Shown piece by piece: positions 43,984 through 52,643 of a stretch of DNA of 64,000 nt. The DNA lies in NCBI RefSeq assembly GCF_900636965.1, contig NZ_LR134331.1, positions 2,666,001 to 2,730,000 on the forward strand. Direction: 5' to 3'. A program made the translations under genes and the position numbers. This DNA is from Lacticaseibacillus rhamnosus. GTDB taxonomy: Bacteria; Bacillota; Bacilli; Lactobacillales; Lactobacillaceae. The first letter of the stretch is position 1. Every line of letters starts with the position of its first letter. The notes beneath the pieces were generated by a model. It was not told the origin of the DNA, searched no databases, and worked only from the letters and a program-made list of their open reading frames with translations.

Positions 43984-44883
43984 TTAACCTTTTTCGGCGG
44001 TAACTTGCTGGCTCAAGTAGTCAGCAAATTTAAGAATTGCCGGATTGCTAGTGCGTCGATAAACCAGTTGCAAATGACTACAAATATTCGGCGTCAATGA
44101 CTTAGCAACAAAGTTCGAATTGGCAAACGGCTGGTAAGATTGACGGAACAAAAAGGTAACGTGGCGGCTGCCTTCGACCATCCCCAAAAGTGTCTCGATA
44201 TGCGGACTGCTAAAGATGATTTTGGGTGCGATATGACGATCCGCAAAGAACGCCTGCATCGGCTCAAAGACACCAGAGCCGCTTAGCAAGCTGACAATCG
44301 TTGTGGCGGCTAAATCTTTTGCAGACAGCGATGGACGTTTCGCTAATGGATTAGTCTTAGCGAGAATAACTTGCAACTCATCTTTAGCCAGATCAAGTTT
44401 GACATATTCCCGCGTTGATAGGACCTCTGCTTGTGTATCACGTAGCAATGCCATATCTAAATCACCAGTCAAAAGCTGCTTGAGGATGCTAATGCCTTCC
44501 TGTTCGACCACATGCAGTGCCAGCTTCGGAAATTGAGCGGCAAAATCGTTTATTAATCGACTGATGCCAAACTGACCAAGAATCGGAACGGCACCAATCG
44601 TCAAAACACCGTTGCTCAAGGACTTCAAACTATTTAAATCCGTGTTCATGAGCTCGACTTGGTGCAAGATCTTACTGGCGTGAAAGAAAAACCGTTCACC
44701 AGCCTCCGTGACAAGCATGCGGCGATGATTGCTAGTATCCACCAACTTACTTCCCAGAATAGCCTCAATATGCTGAATACGCTTAGACAAGGCTGATTGA
44801 CTAAGATGTAAAACCACCGCTGCTTTGGAAAAACTCTTAAGCTCATACAGTGCTACAAATATTTTTAAATCCTCAAAATTCAA
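43984..44883 (-). CDS. LysR family regulator of the lpd locus
   Basis: The 299-aa regulator has a winged helix (IFVALYELKSFSKAAVVLHL) at its N-terminus and a LysR effector-binding domain. The start is probably a TTG at 44883 with GGTGG 8 nt upstream; a GTG a few codons earlier (44889-44892) is possible. It is convergent to the lpdC-lpdB-carrier operon and divergent from lpdD, whose ATG is only 29 nt away. A TanR-like role in sensing a phenolic acid is likely by position. Confidence 0.83.
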   Translation of the reverse strand: MNFEDLKIFVALYELKSFSKAAVVLHLSQSALSKRIQHIEAILGSKLVDTSNHRRMLVTEAGERFFFHASKILHQVELMNTDLNSLKSLSNGVLTIGAVPILGQFGISRLINDFAAQFPKLALHVVEQEGISILKQLLTGDLDMALLRDTQAEVLSTREYVKLDLAKDELQVILAKTNPLAKRPSLSAKDLAATTIVSLLSGSGVFEPMQAFFADRHIAPKIIFSSPHIETLLGMVEGSRHVTFLFRQSYQPFANSNFVAKSLTPNICSHLQLVYRRTSNPAILKFADYLSQQVTAEKG

Positions 44884-44912
44884 CTTATTCACCACCGAAA
44901 GGAAGCTATAAA

Positions 44913-45344
44913 ATGTCTGACTACCCTGTCCCGACTTACACGACAACCGTGACACAGTCTGACGTCACCCTCATCGCCACCGTTACTGTGATCGGACGTG
45001 ATCTACTTATTACCATTACTGGCGGCGACCACCCGCATATTGGCGATGTTCTCACGTTAACCAAAGATCAACCCATTCAAACAATCCGCTACCCCAGTCA
45101 TGATAACAGATTTCATAAAGATGATTTACTTGCGCTTCCAAGTGCCAAAGCGCTGCAACCATTACTGCCCGGAAGCTGCACCATTTTAGCTGGGTTGCAC
45201 ATCGATCACATCAGCAAAGTACAAATCCAGGCTGCATTAGATCTCAGCCATAAACTAGCGCCTGAGTTAATGACTTGGCTAAAACATCAAACATTTGCAA
45301 CGTCAAGACCACACTATTACGGTCCCGATGAATCACCTGCCTAA
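44913..45344 (+). CDS. lpdD: LpdD-like prenylated-flavin chaperone
   Basis: The 143-aa protein resembles LpdD of the L. plantarum gallate decarboxylase: a TVTVIGRDLLITITGGDHPHIGD core, then TIRYPSHDNRFHKDD and PLLPGSCTILAGLHIDH. LpdD-type proteins deliver or mature the prenylated flavin cofactor. AAAGGAAG is about 7 nt before the ATG at 44913. It is separated from lpdC/lpdB by the LysR gene and reads in the same direction as them. Confidence 0.75.
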   Translation: MSDYPVPTYTTTVTQSDVTLIATVTVIGRDLLITITGGDHPHIGDVLTLTKDQPIQTIRYPSHDNRFHKDDLLALPSAKALQPLLPGSCTILAGLHIDHISKVQIQAALDLSHKLAPELMTWLKHQTFATSRPHYYGPDESPA

Positions 45345-45406
45345 TCGCTCAACCAGATCCGGGAATTCGTTAATGGCCGTTAGTTGGTGTCTTCAAAGAT
45401 GTTCCC

Positions 45407-45844
45407 TCAATGATCTGCTAATTTATCCGCCATCGTTGTTTGCAGTTTTTCAAGCGCATTGACGACTACTTCCGCATCTTCTCCCAAAGCGTTGCGCAAA
45501 AAAGCATCATTTTGGTCAAAGAAATGCCGAATATATGCCGCTACCTTTTGGGATTTTTCCGTTAGCTGAATCGCTTTATATCGCCCATCTTGCTTGGAGG
45601 GCACACGAACAATCAATTCCTTGCGCTCCATCAGTTGTAACAGTGCCGTTGCTGAAGATTTCTGGATGTTGAATTCATGTTCAACATCCGTCTGATACAA
45701 CGGCCGCTTGGTGCCTTGCCGTGCCAAAAAATCGATGATGCTCATTTGCACCTGTGTTAGACCCAATTGCTTAGCTTCACGATCAGCATAACGTTGCAGG
45801 TCATTGTTTAATTTTTTAACCAAAATACCCAGCGATACTGTCAC
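45407..45844 (-). CDS. MarR family transcriptional regulator
   Basis: The 145-aa protein has the winged helix TDVEHEFNIQKSSATALLQL and wing VPSKQDGRYKAIQLT. The start is a GTG at 45844 with AAAGGGG about 11 nt upstream. It is divergent from a 14-helix MFS drug exporter and a palindromic operator lies between the two genes, so it likely represses the exporter and itself. Confidence 0.88.
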   Translation of the reverse strand: MTVSLGILVKKLNNDLQRYADREAKQLGLTQVQMSIIDFLARQGTKRPLYQTDVEHEFNIQKSSATALLQLMERKELIVRVPSKQDGRYKAIQLTEKSQKVAAYIRHFFDQNDAFLRNALGEDAEVVVNALEKLQTTMADKLADH

Positions 45845-45938
45845 GATGTCTATCCCCTTTCGGTTTCAATGAAATCTCAGGTCAGCGTTTACATTAAAAT
45901 TAAGCCTTGATTTCAGAAAATAAGACCGCTATAGTAGC

Positions 45939-45960
45939 TATAGTTCGATATAGAACTATA
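45939..45960. promoter_or_regulatory. Palindromic MarR operator
   Basis: TATAGTTC-GATATA-GAACTATA is perfect over both 8-bp arms and also symmetric in its core. It is 16 bp upstream of the MFS start, in the intergenic space shared with the divergent MarR gene. Confidence 0.75.
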
Positions 45961-45976
45961 CACGATGGAGGTCTTT

Positions 45977-47359
45977 ATGACAAGAAAAGTAACACCTAAA
46001 TTATACCTTTCGATTCTCGCCACTGGTCTGATGGCGTTTTGCGGGGTACTCATTGAAACTGCCATGAATGTCACTTTTCCGACCTTAATGCGGCAGTTTA
46101 ATGTCGATACGGGAACCATTCAATGGCTGACAACCGGCTATTTGTTGATCGTTGCAATCATCGTCCCGATTTCCGGGTTCTTAAAACGACGCTTCACGAC
46201 TAAACAGCTTTTTCTTACCGCCAGTGCCTTCTTCATCCTTGGGTTAGCACTGTGCAGCGTTGCAAACAGTTTTGCAATCTTGCTCGTGGGACGGCTAATC
46301 CAAGGCTGCGGGACGGGGATTGCACTCCCCTTAATGTTTAACATCATTTTGGAACAGGCGCCGTTAGAAAAAATTGGTTTTCTCATGGGCATCGGGACGT
46401 TGGTCACCGCCATTGCGCCGGCTTTAGGCCCGACTTATGGTGGCGTGCTGGTTGACATTAACTGGCATCTGATCTTTATTTTCCTGCTATTCGTCATGAT
46501 TGCCGCTTTGATTATGGGGCTATTTTCCATCCAGCAAGTCTCTGAAACGGTCCATCTTCACCTCGACTTTTTAGCTTGGTTATTCATTGCGATTTTCTTT
46601 GCGACCGCGATTCTTGGTCTTAATAGCATCGAGCACCAACCCGGACGCGCCTTGATCTTTGCCGTCATTGCAATTTTAAGCCTCGGCGCCTACACCATGC
46701 GCTCACTACATGTTAAAGAACCACTAATTAATTTACGGTTATTCAAAAATCTTCCGTTTGATCTGCACATGACGACCTTCCTCATCATTCAAATCGTCAA
46801 TGTCGGGTTTGCCTTTGTCTTACCCAACTACTTGCAACTCGTTAACCACACAAGCTCCCTAACCGCCGGCCTACTTCTATTACCTGGGGCGGCACTGGGC
46901 GCATGCATGGCACCCATGAGTGGTAAACTATACGATAAATTAGGTCCTGGACGCCCTATCTTTATCGGACTATGCTTACAGCTCATCGGAATTGTCTGGC
47001 TACTCCTTGAAGCCTTAACCGCAGCCCCGGTCATCGTCTTGATCGGCTATGCCTTCATCATGCTAGGTACCGGTTTTTCAATGGGCAACATTATGACAAG
47101 CGGACAAGCTCAGTTACACCAAGAACAAACCACTGACGGCAATGCCATCTTCAACACCCTACAACAATTCGCCGGTGCACTTGGCACTGCGGTCGTCTCA
47201 CTCATCATGGCGCTGGCTCAAGCCGGTTCAACCTCTGCTCACAACACTGCCATCGGTTCGCAACATGCGTTTGGTTTCCTCCTGCTATTAACCCTCGTTG
47301 GTGATGTCGCGATTTTCTTTGGGTTGCGGCGACGTCGTGGTGAAACCACAGGTAAATAA
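45977..47359 (+). CDS. DHA2-type MFS multidrug exporter (EmrB/QacA family)
   Basis: The 460-aa protein has about 14 hydrophobic helices. It begins with the DHA2 pattern LIETAMNVTFPTLMRQFNV, followed by IQWLTTGYLLIVA and the motif-C-like GPTYGGVL. It exports drugs using the proton gradient. The ATG at 45977 has GGAGG 5 nt upstream and is preferred over the start four codons earlier. Regulation by the adjacent MarR is likely. Confidence 0.88.
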   Translation: MTRKVTPKLYLSILATGLMAFCGVLIETAMNVTFPTLMRQFNVDTGTIQWLTTGYLLIVAIIVPISGFLKRRFTTKQLFLTASAFFILGLALCSVANSFAILLVGRLIQGCGTGIALPLMFNIILEQAPLEKIGFLMGIGTLVTAIAPALGPTYGGVLVDINWHLIFIFLLFVMIAALIMGLFSIQQVSETVHLHLDFLAWLFIAIFFATAILGLNSIEHQPGRALIFAVIAILSLGAYTMRSLHVKEPLINLRLFKNLPFDLHMTTFLIIQIVNVGFAFVLPNYLQLVNHTSSLTAGLLLLPGAALGACMAPMSGKLYDKLGPGRPIFIGLCLQLIGIVWLLLEALTAAPVIVLIGYAFIMLGTGFSMGNIMTSGQAQLHQEQTTDGNAIFNTLQQFAGALGTAVVSLIMALAQAGSTSAHNTAIGSQHAFGFLLLLTLVGDVAIFFGLRRRRGETTGK

Positions 47360-47397
47360 GCAAAAAATTTAACGCTTTCACAAAAAGAACGCAACGA

Positions 47398-47432
47398 AAA
47401 ATGCCCACAAGCACAATGTTTGTGGGCATTTT
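47398..47432 (+). terminator. Terminator of the MFS gene
   Basis: AAAATGCCCACAA/TTGTGGGCATTTT with a 9-nt loop, about 40 bp after the stop. Confidence 0.85.
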
Positions 47433-47590
47433 AGGTTGGCATAAATGATGGGGATTACCACATAACAAGAGTTTTTTGACAAAACGCTTACATACCGAAA
47501 CTTTGATTTTTAAGTTCTGCTCAGTTCTTTTGCAATCCCTTAGCGCAAGCAGTTATCGTAAGCGCATGGTATGCCAACAAGTTGTTAGCT

Positions 47591-48319
47591 TCAGGCTTGT
47601 ACCTGTTCTTTCAACATCCCATCACTCGCTTTACCGCAAGACTGATAACTATCGAGCAGCCCCAGCTTCATGAAGACCGTTTGCTGATAGGCAATTTTTG
47701 CATTCCACTCAACCGTCTCAAGAATCTCGGTTGCATGATGCAAATCTTCCGACGTAATCAAAACGCCGTGGCTATTTAACAAGAAAATGTGTTCCTTTGC
47801 AGCATCGCCCACCGCTTTGAGCCCATTATAGACAGTGTCGGCAAGTTCTTTTGAGCAAGCCGGTGCATAGGGTAATACGCGAATCGGTCCGACTTCTTCA
47901 GTGACCTCGGTAACATTTGGCATATCAAGGCCAGCAGTTGCCCAAAACATTGATTCTTCGGCATGTGAATGGTAAACGCAACGGATCTTATCATTGGCGC
48001 GATAAGCCTCTTCATGCATATTGATTTCCCGGGTCAAACGGCCAACCCCATCAATCTGTTTGCCAGTCTCAAGATCAACCACCAGAATTTGGGTCGGTTG
48101 TAACTTCGCATACCAAGCTTCTGACATCATGGTAGGTGTCATAATAAGATAATCTTTGCCGGCCTTAATATGAATGCTGCCATAATCAATATCTTTATCC
48201 GCGGTAATACGAACGCTGATATTGCCACCAGCGACATTCGTATTCTTTCGCACAAACATTTCGCGCGCTACTTCTGCCAAATCCTTACGCTCATTTTCAA
48301 ATACATACTGTTCAGTCAT
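47591..48319 (-). CDS. Class II aldolase (FucA/AraD-like)
   Basis: The 242-aa class II aldolase has the NVAGGNISVRI phosphate motif, the zinc-binding pair in YHSHAEE and a third His in NSHGVLI, with a Glu in INMHEEAYR. These enzymes cleave ketose-1-phosphates to DHAP and an aldehyde. It is the last gene of a galactitol-type PTS operon and overlaps the preceding small membrane gene by ATGA, so its substrate should be the phosphosugar made by that PTS. It is distinct from RhaD at 52644. Confidence 0.85.
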   Translation of the reverse strand: MTEQYVFENERKDLAEVAREMFVRKNTNVAGGNISVRITADKDIDYGSIHIKAGKDYLIMTPTMMSEAWYAKLQPTQILVVDLETGKQIDGVGRLTREINMHEEAYRANDKIRCVYHSHAEESMFWATAGLDMPNVTEVTEEVGPIRVLPYAPACSKELADTVYNGLKAVGDAAKEHIFLLNSHGVLITSEDLHHATEILETVEWNAKIAYQQTVFMKLGLLDSYQSCGKASDGMLKEQVQA

Positions 48320-48552
48320 TTTGAAAATCCTCCATTTTTTACACGTTGAGCCAACAACTCTTTACGACGTTGGTTAATTCGTTCGCGTCGCTTGCGGTCA
48401 TAATCACCGAACAAAACGGGATTAACTTTGCTATACAATACGATGGTAACGAGGCCCATCAGGAGGCAAAGCCCAACACTGCCGCCAAGCAACGCAATTG
48501 AAACGCCGATGGTATCAATGAAAACCAGAAAAGATGCTAAGGTCTTACTCAC
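48316..48552 (-). CDS. Small membrane protein of the gat-type operon (78 aa)
   Basis: A protein I do not recognise, with one long hydrophobic region (about residues 5-40, probably two helices) and a basic tail (KRRERINQRRKELLAQRV). The likely start is the GTG at 48552 with GAAGGG 8-11 nt upstream; it overlaps the end of the PTS IIC gene. Being wedged between IIC and the aldolase with overlaps on both sides suggests it helps the transporter. Confidence 0.6.
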   Translation of the reverse strand: MSKTLASFLVFIDTIGVSIALLGGSVGLCLLMGLVTIVLYSKVNPVLFGDYDRKRRERINQRRKELLAQRVKNGGFSK

Positions 48553-50113
48553 CTTGATCACCCTTCTTCTTATGACTTGTCTGACTAAAATCCAACCCGT
48601 CAAGATCGTCTAAATCGTCATCATTTTTAGCAGCTGACTGTTTGCTTTCATTTGAAGCCTTTGCATCGCTGAAGTCCAACCCGCTAAGATTATCTAAATC
48701 GACATCTGCATCAGCGCTATCTGCTGTTGACGTTGAACTTGTCGTTGCTACAGCAGGCGTCGTCAAGGTGCCGTAACGTTGGCTTGGTAATTTGATCTTA
48801 TTCTGATCACGGTATAGCCAAATGAACCCCAACGTCCATAAAACTGCTAAAGCAATCGCCCACCACTTGCCATTAAATGCTTGAGCAAAGAAGAGTCGGA
48901 AATCGGGTCCCTCAAAAGTTGACCACGAAAGCTGTTGTCCTGCTTGAACTTTGACGGTTCCGGTTGACTTCGCCAGGTTCGTAATGACCGGCGCAAAATA
49001 AGTCGCACCATAGAGGAAAATCGGTGTTGTGATAATGCCCAAGGTGATCATTCGCAATAAGTTTGCCCCTGTCAGCAACAGCGCAGCATTCACAAACGAT
49101 AGGTTAATAATGCCGGCAAAAGGCAAAACCGTATTATGCGGCAAAATCATTGCGAAGACGAGCATGATTGGAACCAAGATAATAACAGTCACCCATAATT
49201 CGTTCCGGCCAGCAAGTATTGGCCAATCAAGTCCGATATAAACTTCACGACCCTTGAAGTGTTTCTGCATAAAGCCACTCATCGCATCGGCAATCGGTGA
49301 CAGTGCCGTCATAAACAGTTTAGAAATCATCGGGAACAACGTCATGGCAGTCGCGGCTTTGATTGCCAGATTCAATGAACCGGAGACGGAATAACCAGCG
49401 CCAAATCCTAACAGTACCCCGATCAACGCACCCATCACCGTGTTGTCACCCCAAACACCGATACGTTTTTGTAAGGCATCCGCGTCAAACGGTTTATTCA
49501 TAATCGGGATGAAATCAAGTAACTTATTTAACGGTTGAAGAATCACCGCAAACAAAGTAATAAAATGCGGCACTGTTACCCCAGGCATACCTGTCAGATC
49601 CTCAATATGTCGATGCCACATATCACCTGCCTTGAGCTCAAACACAATCTGAATCCCTGCAACCAAGAATCCAAAGAAAGCATTATGCGTGAAGTAAAGC
49701 ACCACGACATAAGTGAAAATCTTGTTCCAAACGTTCCACATATCCACGTTTAATGTTTTCGTCCAATTAAACGTCAACATCACAAAGTTAATCGCTAATA
49801 ATAACGGGAAAAACAGAAATGCCGATTTATATGACCATGTGATGGCCGCAACACCGGTCCAGCCGGCATCAATCGCGTTTAAACTTAGGTGGAACAACTT
49901 TGACATAGCTTTGGCAGCCGGTGAAATTGCATCCATCATGTAGTTAACAACCAAGGTCATCCCCGAAAAGGCAACCCCTAAAGTCAACGCTGCCACAATC
50001 GATTTTTTAAACTTCAACCCGGCAACCAGACCTAGAATCAGCATGATTAACGGAACAAACACCGGTCCCCCAAGATTCAAAATATAATTAACGACATCTT
50101 TTAAGATCGTCAC
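48545..50113 (-). CDS. PTS galactitol-type IIC component with acidic C-terminal tail
   Basis: The 522-aa polytopic transporter belongs to the galactitol class (GatC): FVPLIMLILGLVAGLKFKKS, ...GVWGDNTVMGALIGVLLG. The start is a GTG at 50113 with GGAGG 9-11 nt upstream. The last about 75 residues are not part of normal GatC. They carry two acidic motifs (DLDNLSGLDFSDAK and DLDDLDGLDFSQ) on a Ser/Asp-rich linker, presumably cytoplasmic. Substrate may be a polyol or sugar, not fixed by the sequence. Confidence 0.85.
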   Translation of the reverse strand: MTILKDVVNYILNLGGPVFVPLIMLILGLVAGLKFKKSIVAALTLGVAFSGMTLVVNYMMDAISPAAKAMSKLFHLSLNAIDAGWTGVAAITWSYKSAFLFFPLLLAINFVMLTFNWTKTLNVDMWNVWNKIFTYVVVLYFTHNAFFGFLVAGIQIVFELKAGDMWHRHIEDLTGMPGVTVPHFITLFAVILQPLNKLLDFIPIMNKPFDADALQKRIGVWGDNTVMGALIGVLLGFGAGYSVSGSLNLAIKAATAMTLFPMISKLFMTALSPIADAMSGFMQKHFKGREVYIGLDWPILAGRNELWVTVIILVPIMLVFAMILPHNTVLPFAGIINLSFVNAALLLTGANLLRMITLGIITTPIFLYGATYFAPVITNLAKSTGTVKVQAGQQLSWSTFEGPDFRLFFAQAFNGKWWAIALAVLWTLGFIWLYRDQNKIKLPSQRYGTLTTPAVATTSSTSTADSADADVDLDNLSGLDFSDAKASNESKQSAAKNDDDLDDLDGLDFSQTSHKKKGDQGE

Positions 50114-50185
50114 AGTTTTCTACCTCCTCAAAAAGTGAGCACGAGCCGCCACACGCTGACACATCTAGCGTCCCCGTTTACCCAA

Positions 50186-50506
50186 CTACTTTCCGGCAGC
50201 CTGCATGTTTTTTAGCGCCTGAATAATTTGTTTATATGACTTTTCCGGATTCATATTCATAAAAATTGGCATACCATTTACAACCGCGATATTATTTTCC
50301 TTGGCTAGTTCCTCTAATTGTTGATTCGGTTTTGCAATCCAAACATAGACATCGTAATTATGCAGAACTTCCGGTAACTGCTTAAAATCAGTAGCATCAA
50401 CCGATACGCCTTTAACATTGTGACTTTCGAAAAAATCCTTAATTCGGCTGGCAGTTGCTTCACTTGATGCAACGCCTGATCCACATGCAACAACAATTTT
50501 TGCCAT
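50186..50506 (-). CDS. PTS galactitol-type IIB component
   Basis: The 106-aa IIB protein has the phospho-Cys P-loop AKIVVACGSGVASSEATA (Cys9), which passes phosphate from IIA to the sugar. AAGGAG lies before the ATG. It sits 22 bp from the IIA gene and 72 bp before IIC. Confidence 0.9.
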   Translation of the reverse strand: MAKIVVACGSGVASSEATASRIKDFFESHNVKGVSVDATDFKQLPEVLHNYDVYVWIAKPNQQLEELAKENNIAVVNGMPIFMNMNPEKSYKQIIQALKNMQAAGK

Positions 50507-50527
50507 GATCTTTACGCTCCTTTTTAA

Positions 50528-51007
50528 TTATTTCCCTGTGGTTTGTGCTTCAAATGTATCGACAAAAAGTTGATACATCGCATCACGGTCATTTGTCGCT
50601 TTAAACTTGGCGACAAAATCCTGATTTTGTAGTAAATCCATGAAAATCTGTAAGAGGCCTACCTGCTGACTCGAATCTGTAATACCCAAGAAAAACATGG
50701 CAGTCGCATCTTCCGGCTCGTTGTAGCCCATCTGCAGCACCCGAACCGGCTGAGCGTTCTTTACAATCGCCATAAACGGTTTAATGACATGCTCAGGATC
50801 AGCATGCGGCAACATGACGGATATCTCAGGAAAGACAATGCCGGTTGGAAATTCGTCTTCGCGGCGATTCAAAGCTGCCTCGTAGGTTTTCTTTACATAT
50901 CCGGCAGCTTGAAGCTTCTCTGCAACCGCTCGAAATAAATGCTGACGGTCTGGCTGATTTTCATTTAAGAAAATCAGCTGTTTGTGAATCATTGTGCTAT
51001 AATCCAT
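50528..51007 (-). CDS. PTS galactitol/fructose-type IIA component
   Basis: The 159-aa IIA protein of the PTS_IIA_2 family carries the phospho-His in ISVMLPHADPEHV. It is the first gene of the PTS operon and is separated by about 205 bp from the divergent DeoR regulator. A TTAGGAG-less leader is present; AGGTGAG upstream of the ATG is the ribosome site. Confidence 0.9.
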   Translation of the reverse strand: MDYSTMIHKQLIFLNENQPDRQHLFRAVAEKLQAAGYVKKTYEAALNRREDEFPTGIVFPEISVMLPHADPEHVIKPFMAIVKNAQPVRVLQMGYNEPEDATAMFFLGITDSSQQVGLLQIFMDLLQNQDFVAKFKATNDRDAMYQLFVDTFEAQTTGK

Positions 51008-51085
51008 AACTAGCTCACCTCAATCGAATATTTAGACCAAAAGTTTTGAACCTTTTTGAATCTTTTAACTTATTTCATTTTCAAT

Positions 51086-51101
51086 GCTAAAGCGCTTTCA
51101 T
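51086..51101. promoter_or_regulatory. Candidate CcpA cre site for the gat-type operon
   Basis: On the minus strand ATGAAAGCGCTTTAGC fits the cre consensus except one base near the end. It lies just downstream of a possible -10 (TACTAT) on that strand, a road-block position for carbon catabolite repression. Confidence 0.65.
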
Positions 51102-51212
51102 GCGCGTGTCTATAGTATTTGTAAGGTTTCATCAAGGTTGAGAAGTGTTCACAAAATGCCGCTCATCCTGTTCAAATCGGTTCAATAAAATTCAATTGAG
51201 GGAGCGTTTATA

Positions 51213-52007
51213 ATGTCACAAAGTCCAGCAAAATTCGAGCGTCTGAATGAAATCATTCAGATTCTACGCGAAACACCAGAGATCAGTATTGCGCAACTAA
51301 GCAAGCAAATGTTCACCAGTAAGTCCACTCTGAGACGTGACCTTATCGAGCTTGAAAACAGCAATATCATCCGGCGGCACTACGGTACGGTGCAGTTACT
51401 GCAAGGAAACAATCTGGAATTTACGTATGAAAAAAGACGTAACGAAAACGCACGTCTTAAACGCGTCATTAGTCGCCAAATTGCCGCGAAGATTCCCAGC
51501 AAAGCAGCTTTCTTTATCGATGGTAGTTCTACCTTTTTCAGTCTGCCCGAGCTTCTACACGAACAGGTCGGCTTGCACGTCATTACCAATAACGTAAACA
51601 TGGGGATGCAATTTAATTCATTAAACAATGTCGAAACGATTATTCTTGGTGGCAAAATGGCCCCAAGAACTGCTTCAACTTTGGGCGCAACGACGATAAA
51701 CGAAATTCAAAGTTTTCGTCCTGACTTTGCCCTGCTTTCAATAGGCTCGATCGATGCTGACGGTATCTATGTAGCTGACCCAGAGCAAGCAGCCGTTAAA
51801 GAAGCCATGATAGATGCTGCAAAATGCGTCATTCTTGGCATCGATTCAACCAAATTCAATCAAAGTGACTACATTCGTATCACAAATATGGATCAAATCA
51901 GTGAGATTATAACTGATACGCAACCCGCGCCAGAATACGGAAATTTGTTTGATGATCATCATATTCAACTCACTTATCCGAAAGCGCATCATCATTTGGC
52001 TGACTGA
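51213..52007 (+). CDS. DeoR family transcriptional regulator
   Basis: The 264-aa regulator has a DeoR winged helix (ISIAQLSKQMFTSKSTLRRD) and a sugar-phosphate sensor domain with ALLSIGSIDADGIYVADPEQ. It is divergent from the galactitol-type PTS operon and probably controls it with the phosphosugar as effector. GGGAGCG precedes the ATG. Confidence 0.88.
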   Translation: MSQSPAKFERLNEIIQILRETPEISIAQLSKQMFTSKSTLRRDLIELENSNIIRRHYGTVQLLQGNNLEFTYEKRRNENARLKRVISRQIAAKIPSKAAFFIDGSSTFFSLPELLHEQVGLHVITNNVNMGMQFNSLNNVETIILGGKMAPRTASTLGATTINEIQSFRPDFALLSIGSIDADGIYVADPEQAAVKEAMIDAAKCVILGIDSTKFNQSDYIRITNMDQISEIITDTQPAPEYGNLFDDHHIQLTYPKAHHHLAD

Positions 52008-52047
52008 AACAACTCGCTGTCTTATTCATACCTGATAGCTGTAAACA

Positions 52048-52092
52048 AAATAGACGCTAGTAAAACCAACTTGGGCTTACTAACGTCTATTT
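52048..52092. terminator. Bidirectional terminator
   Basis: AAATAGACG/CGTCTATTT with an inner AGTAA/TTACT, between the DeoR gene and a convergent hypothetical gene. Confidence 0.82.
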
Positions 52093-52099
52093 GTTATCG

Positions 52100-52363
52100 T
52101 TAAAAGATGATGTTCCCGCGGTTCCCCATCCCTAGGTATCGCGCTGAAATTGCAGTCAGAAAATCCACTACTTTAGGCGACAATTTTTGTCCAATTGCTA
52201 AAGGTTGAAGCTTTGTTCTAATTTCAAAGGCTATTCCTTCTTCATTATTGCCTCTTTGACGTCGAATTTCTGCATGTTTCAAAATTTCTAATTCAGGTCC
52301 GGTTGTCTCGGGATCTGCGATAAGTTCCGGTAATTGATCCAGTACTGATGGTTTCTTTTTCAT
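52100..52363 (-). CDS. Hypothetical 87-aa protein
   Basis: Not recognised. A mostly helical, charged protein (MKKKPSVLDQLPELIADPET...; HAEIRRQRGNNEEGIAFEIR). GGAGGG lies 6-8 nt before the ATG at 52363, preferred over the frame start 5 codons earlier. Size and composition would allow an immunity-like protein, but no evidence links it to bacteriocins. Intergenic DNA to 52560 holds no convincing gene. Confidence 0.6.
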   Translation of the reverse strand: MKKKPSVLDQLPELIADPETTGPELEILKHAEIRRQRGNNEEGIAFEIRTKLQPLAIGQKLSPKVVDFLTAISARYLGMGNRGNIIF

Positions 52364-52566
52364 AAAAGGTCCCTCCAAACGGTTAGCGACATTGCTATGG
52401 ACCGTGCAACCCTGCTATTGTCTTGTTGAACAATACTAAGTTAATTTTTGCACCTATCATCTTCATTATCAAGTGACACATCTTGCTCGGATGATACCTG
52501 AGTGACTTCTCAACCCGCCCACTTTTAACAAGCACCTTTCCTCCAACTTTCATCCACAACCCAAAA

Positions 52567-52603
52567 AGCCCACCAATTGCCTTCAACAATCAGTGGGCTC
52601 TTT
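52567..52603 (-). terminator. Terminator of the rhamnose operon
   Basis: On the minus strand AGCCCAC/GTGGGCT closes a 19-nt loop and is followed by TTTTT, about 40 bp after the rhaD stop. Confidence 0.82.
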
Positions 52604-52643
52604 AGAGTGTGTTTAGGAGGTATCCTACCATGTACAGATAACG

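Noticed and set aside
47366-47385. Cre-like sequence TTTAACGCTTTCAC just after the MFS stop
   Set aside because: It is not near any promoter; probably a chance match.
47477-47492. Cre-like sequence ACAAAACGCTTACAT downstream of the class II aldolase
   Set aside because: It lies past the 3' end of the operon and the last conserved position differs; not supported as a functional site.
52395-52589. 64-codon minus-strand frame between two genes
   Set aside because: It begins inside the rha terminator region, has no ribosome site and no domain.
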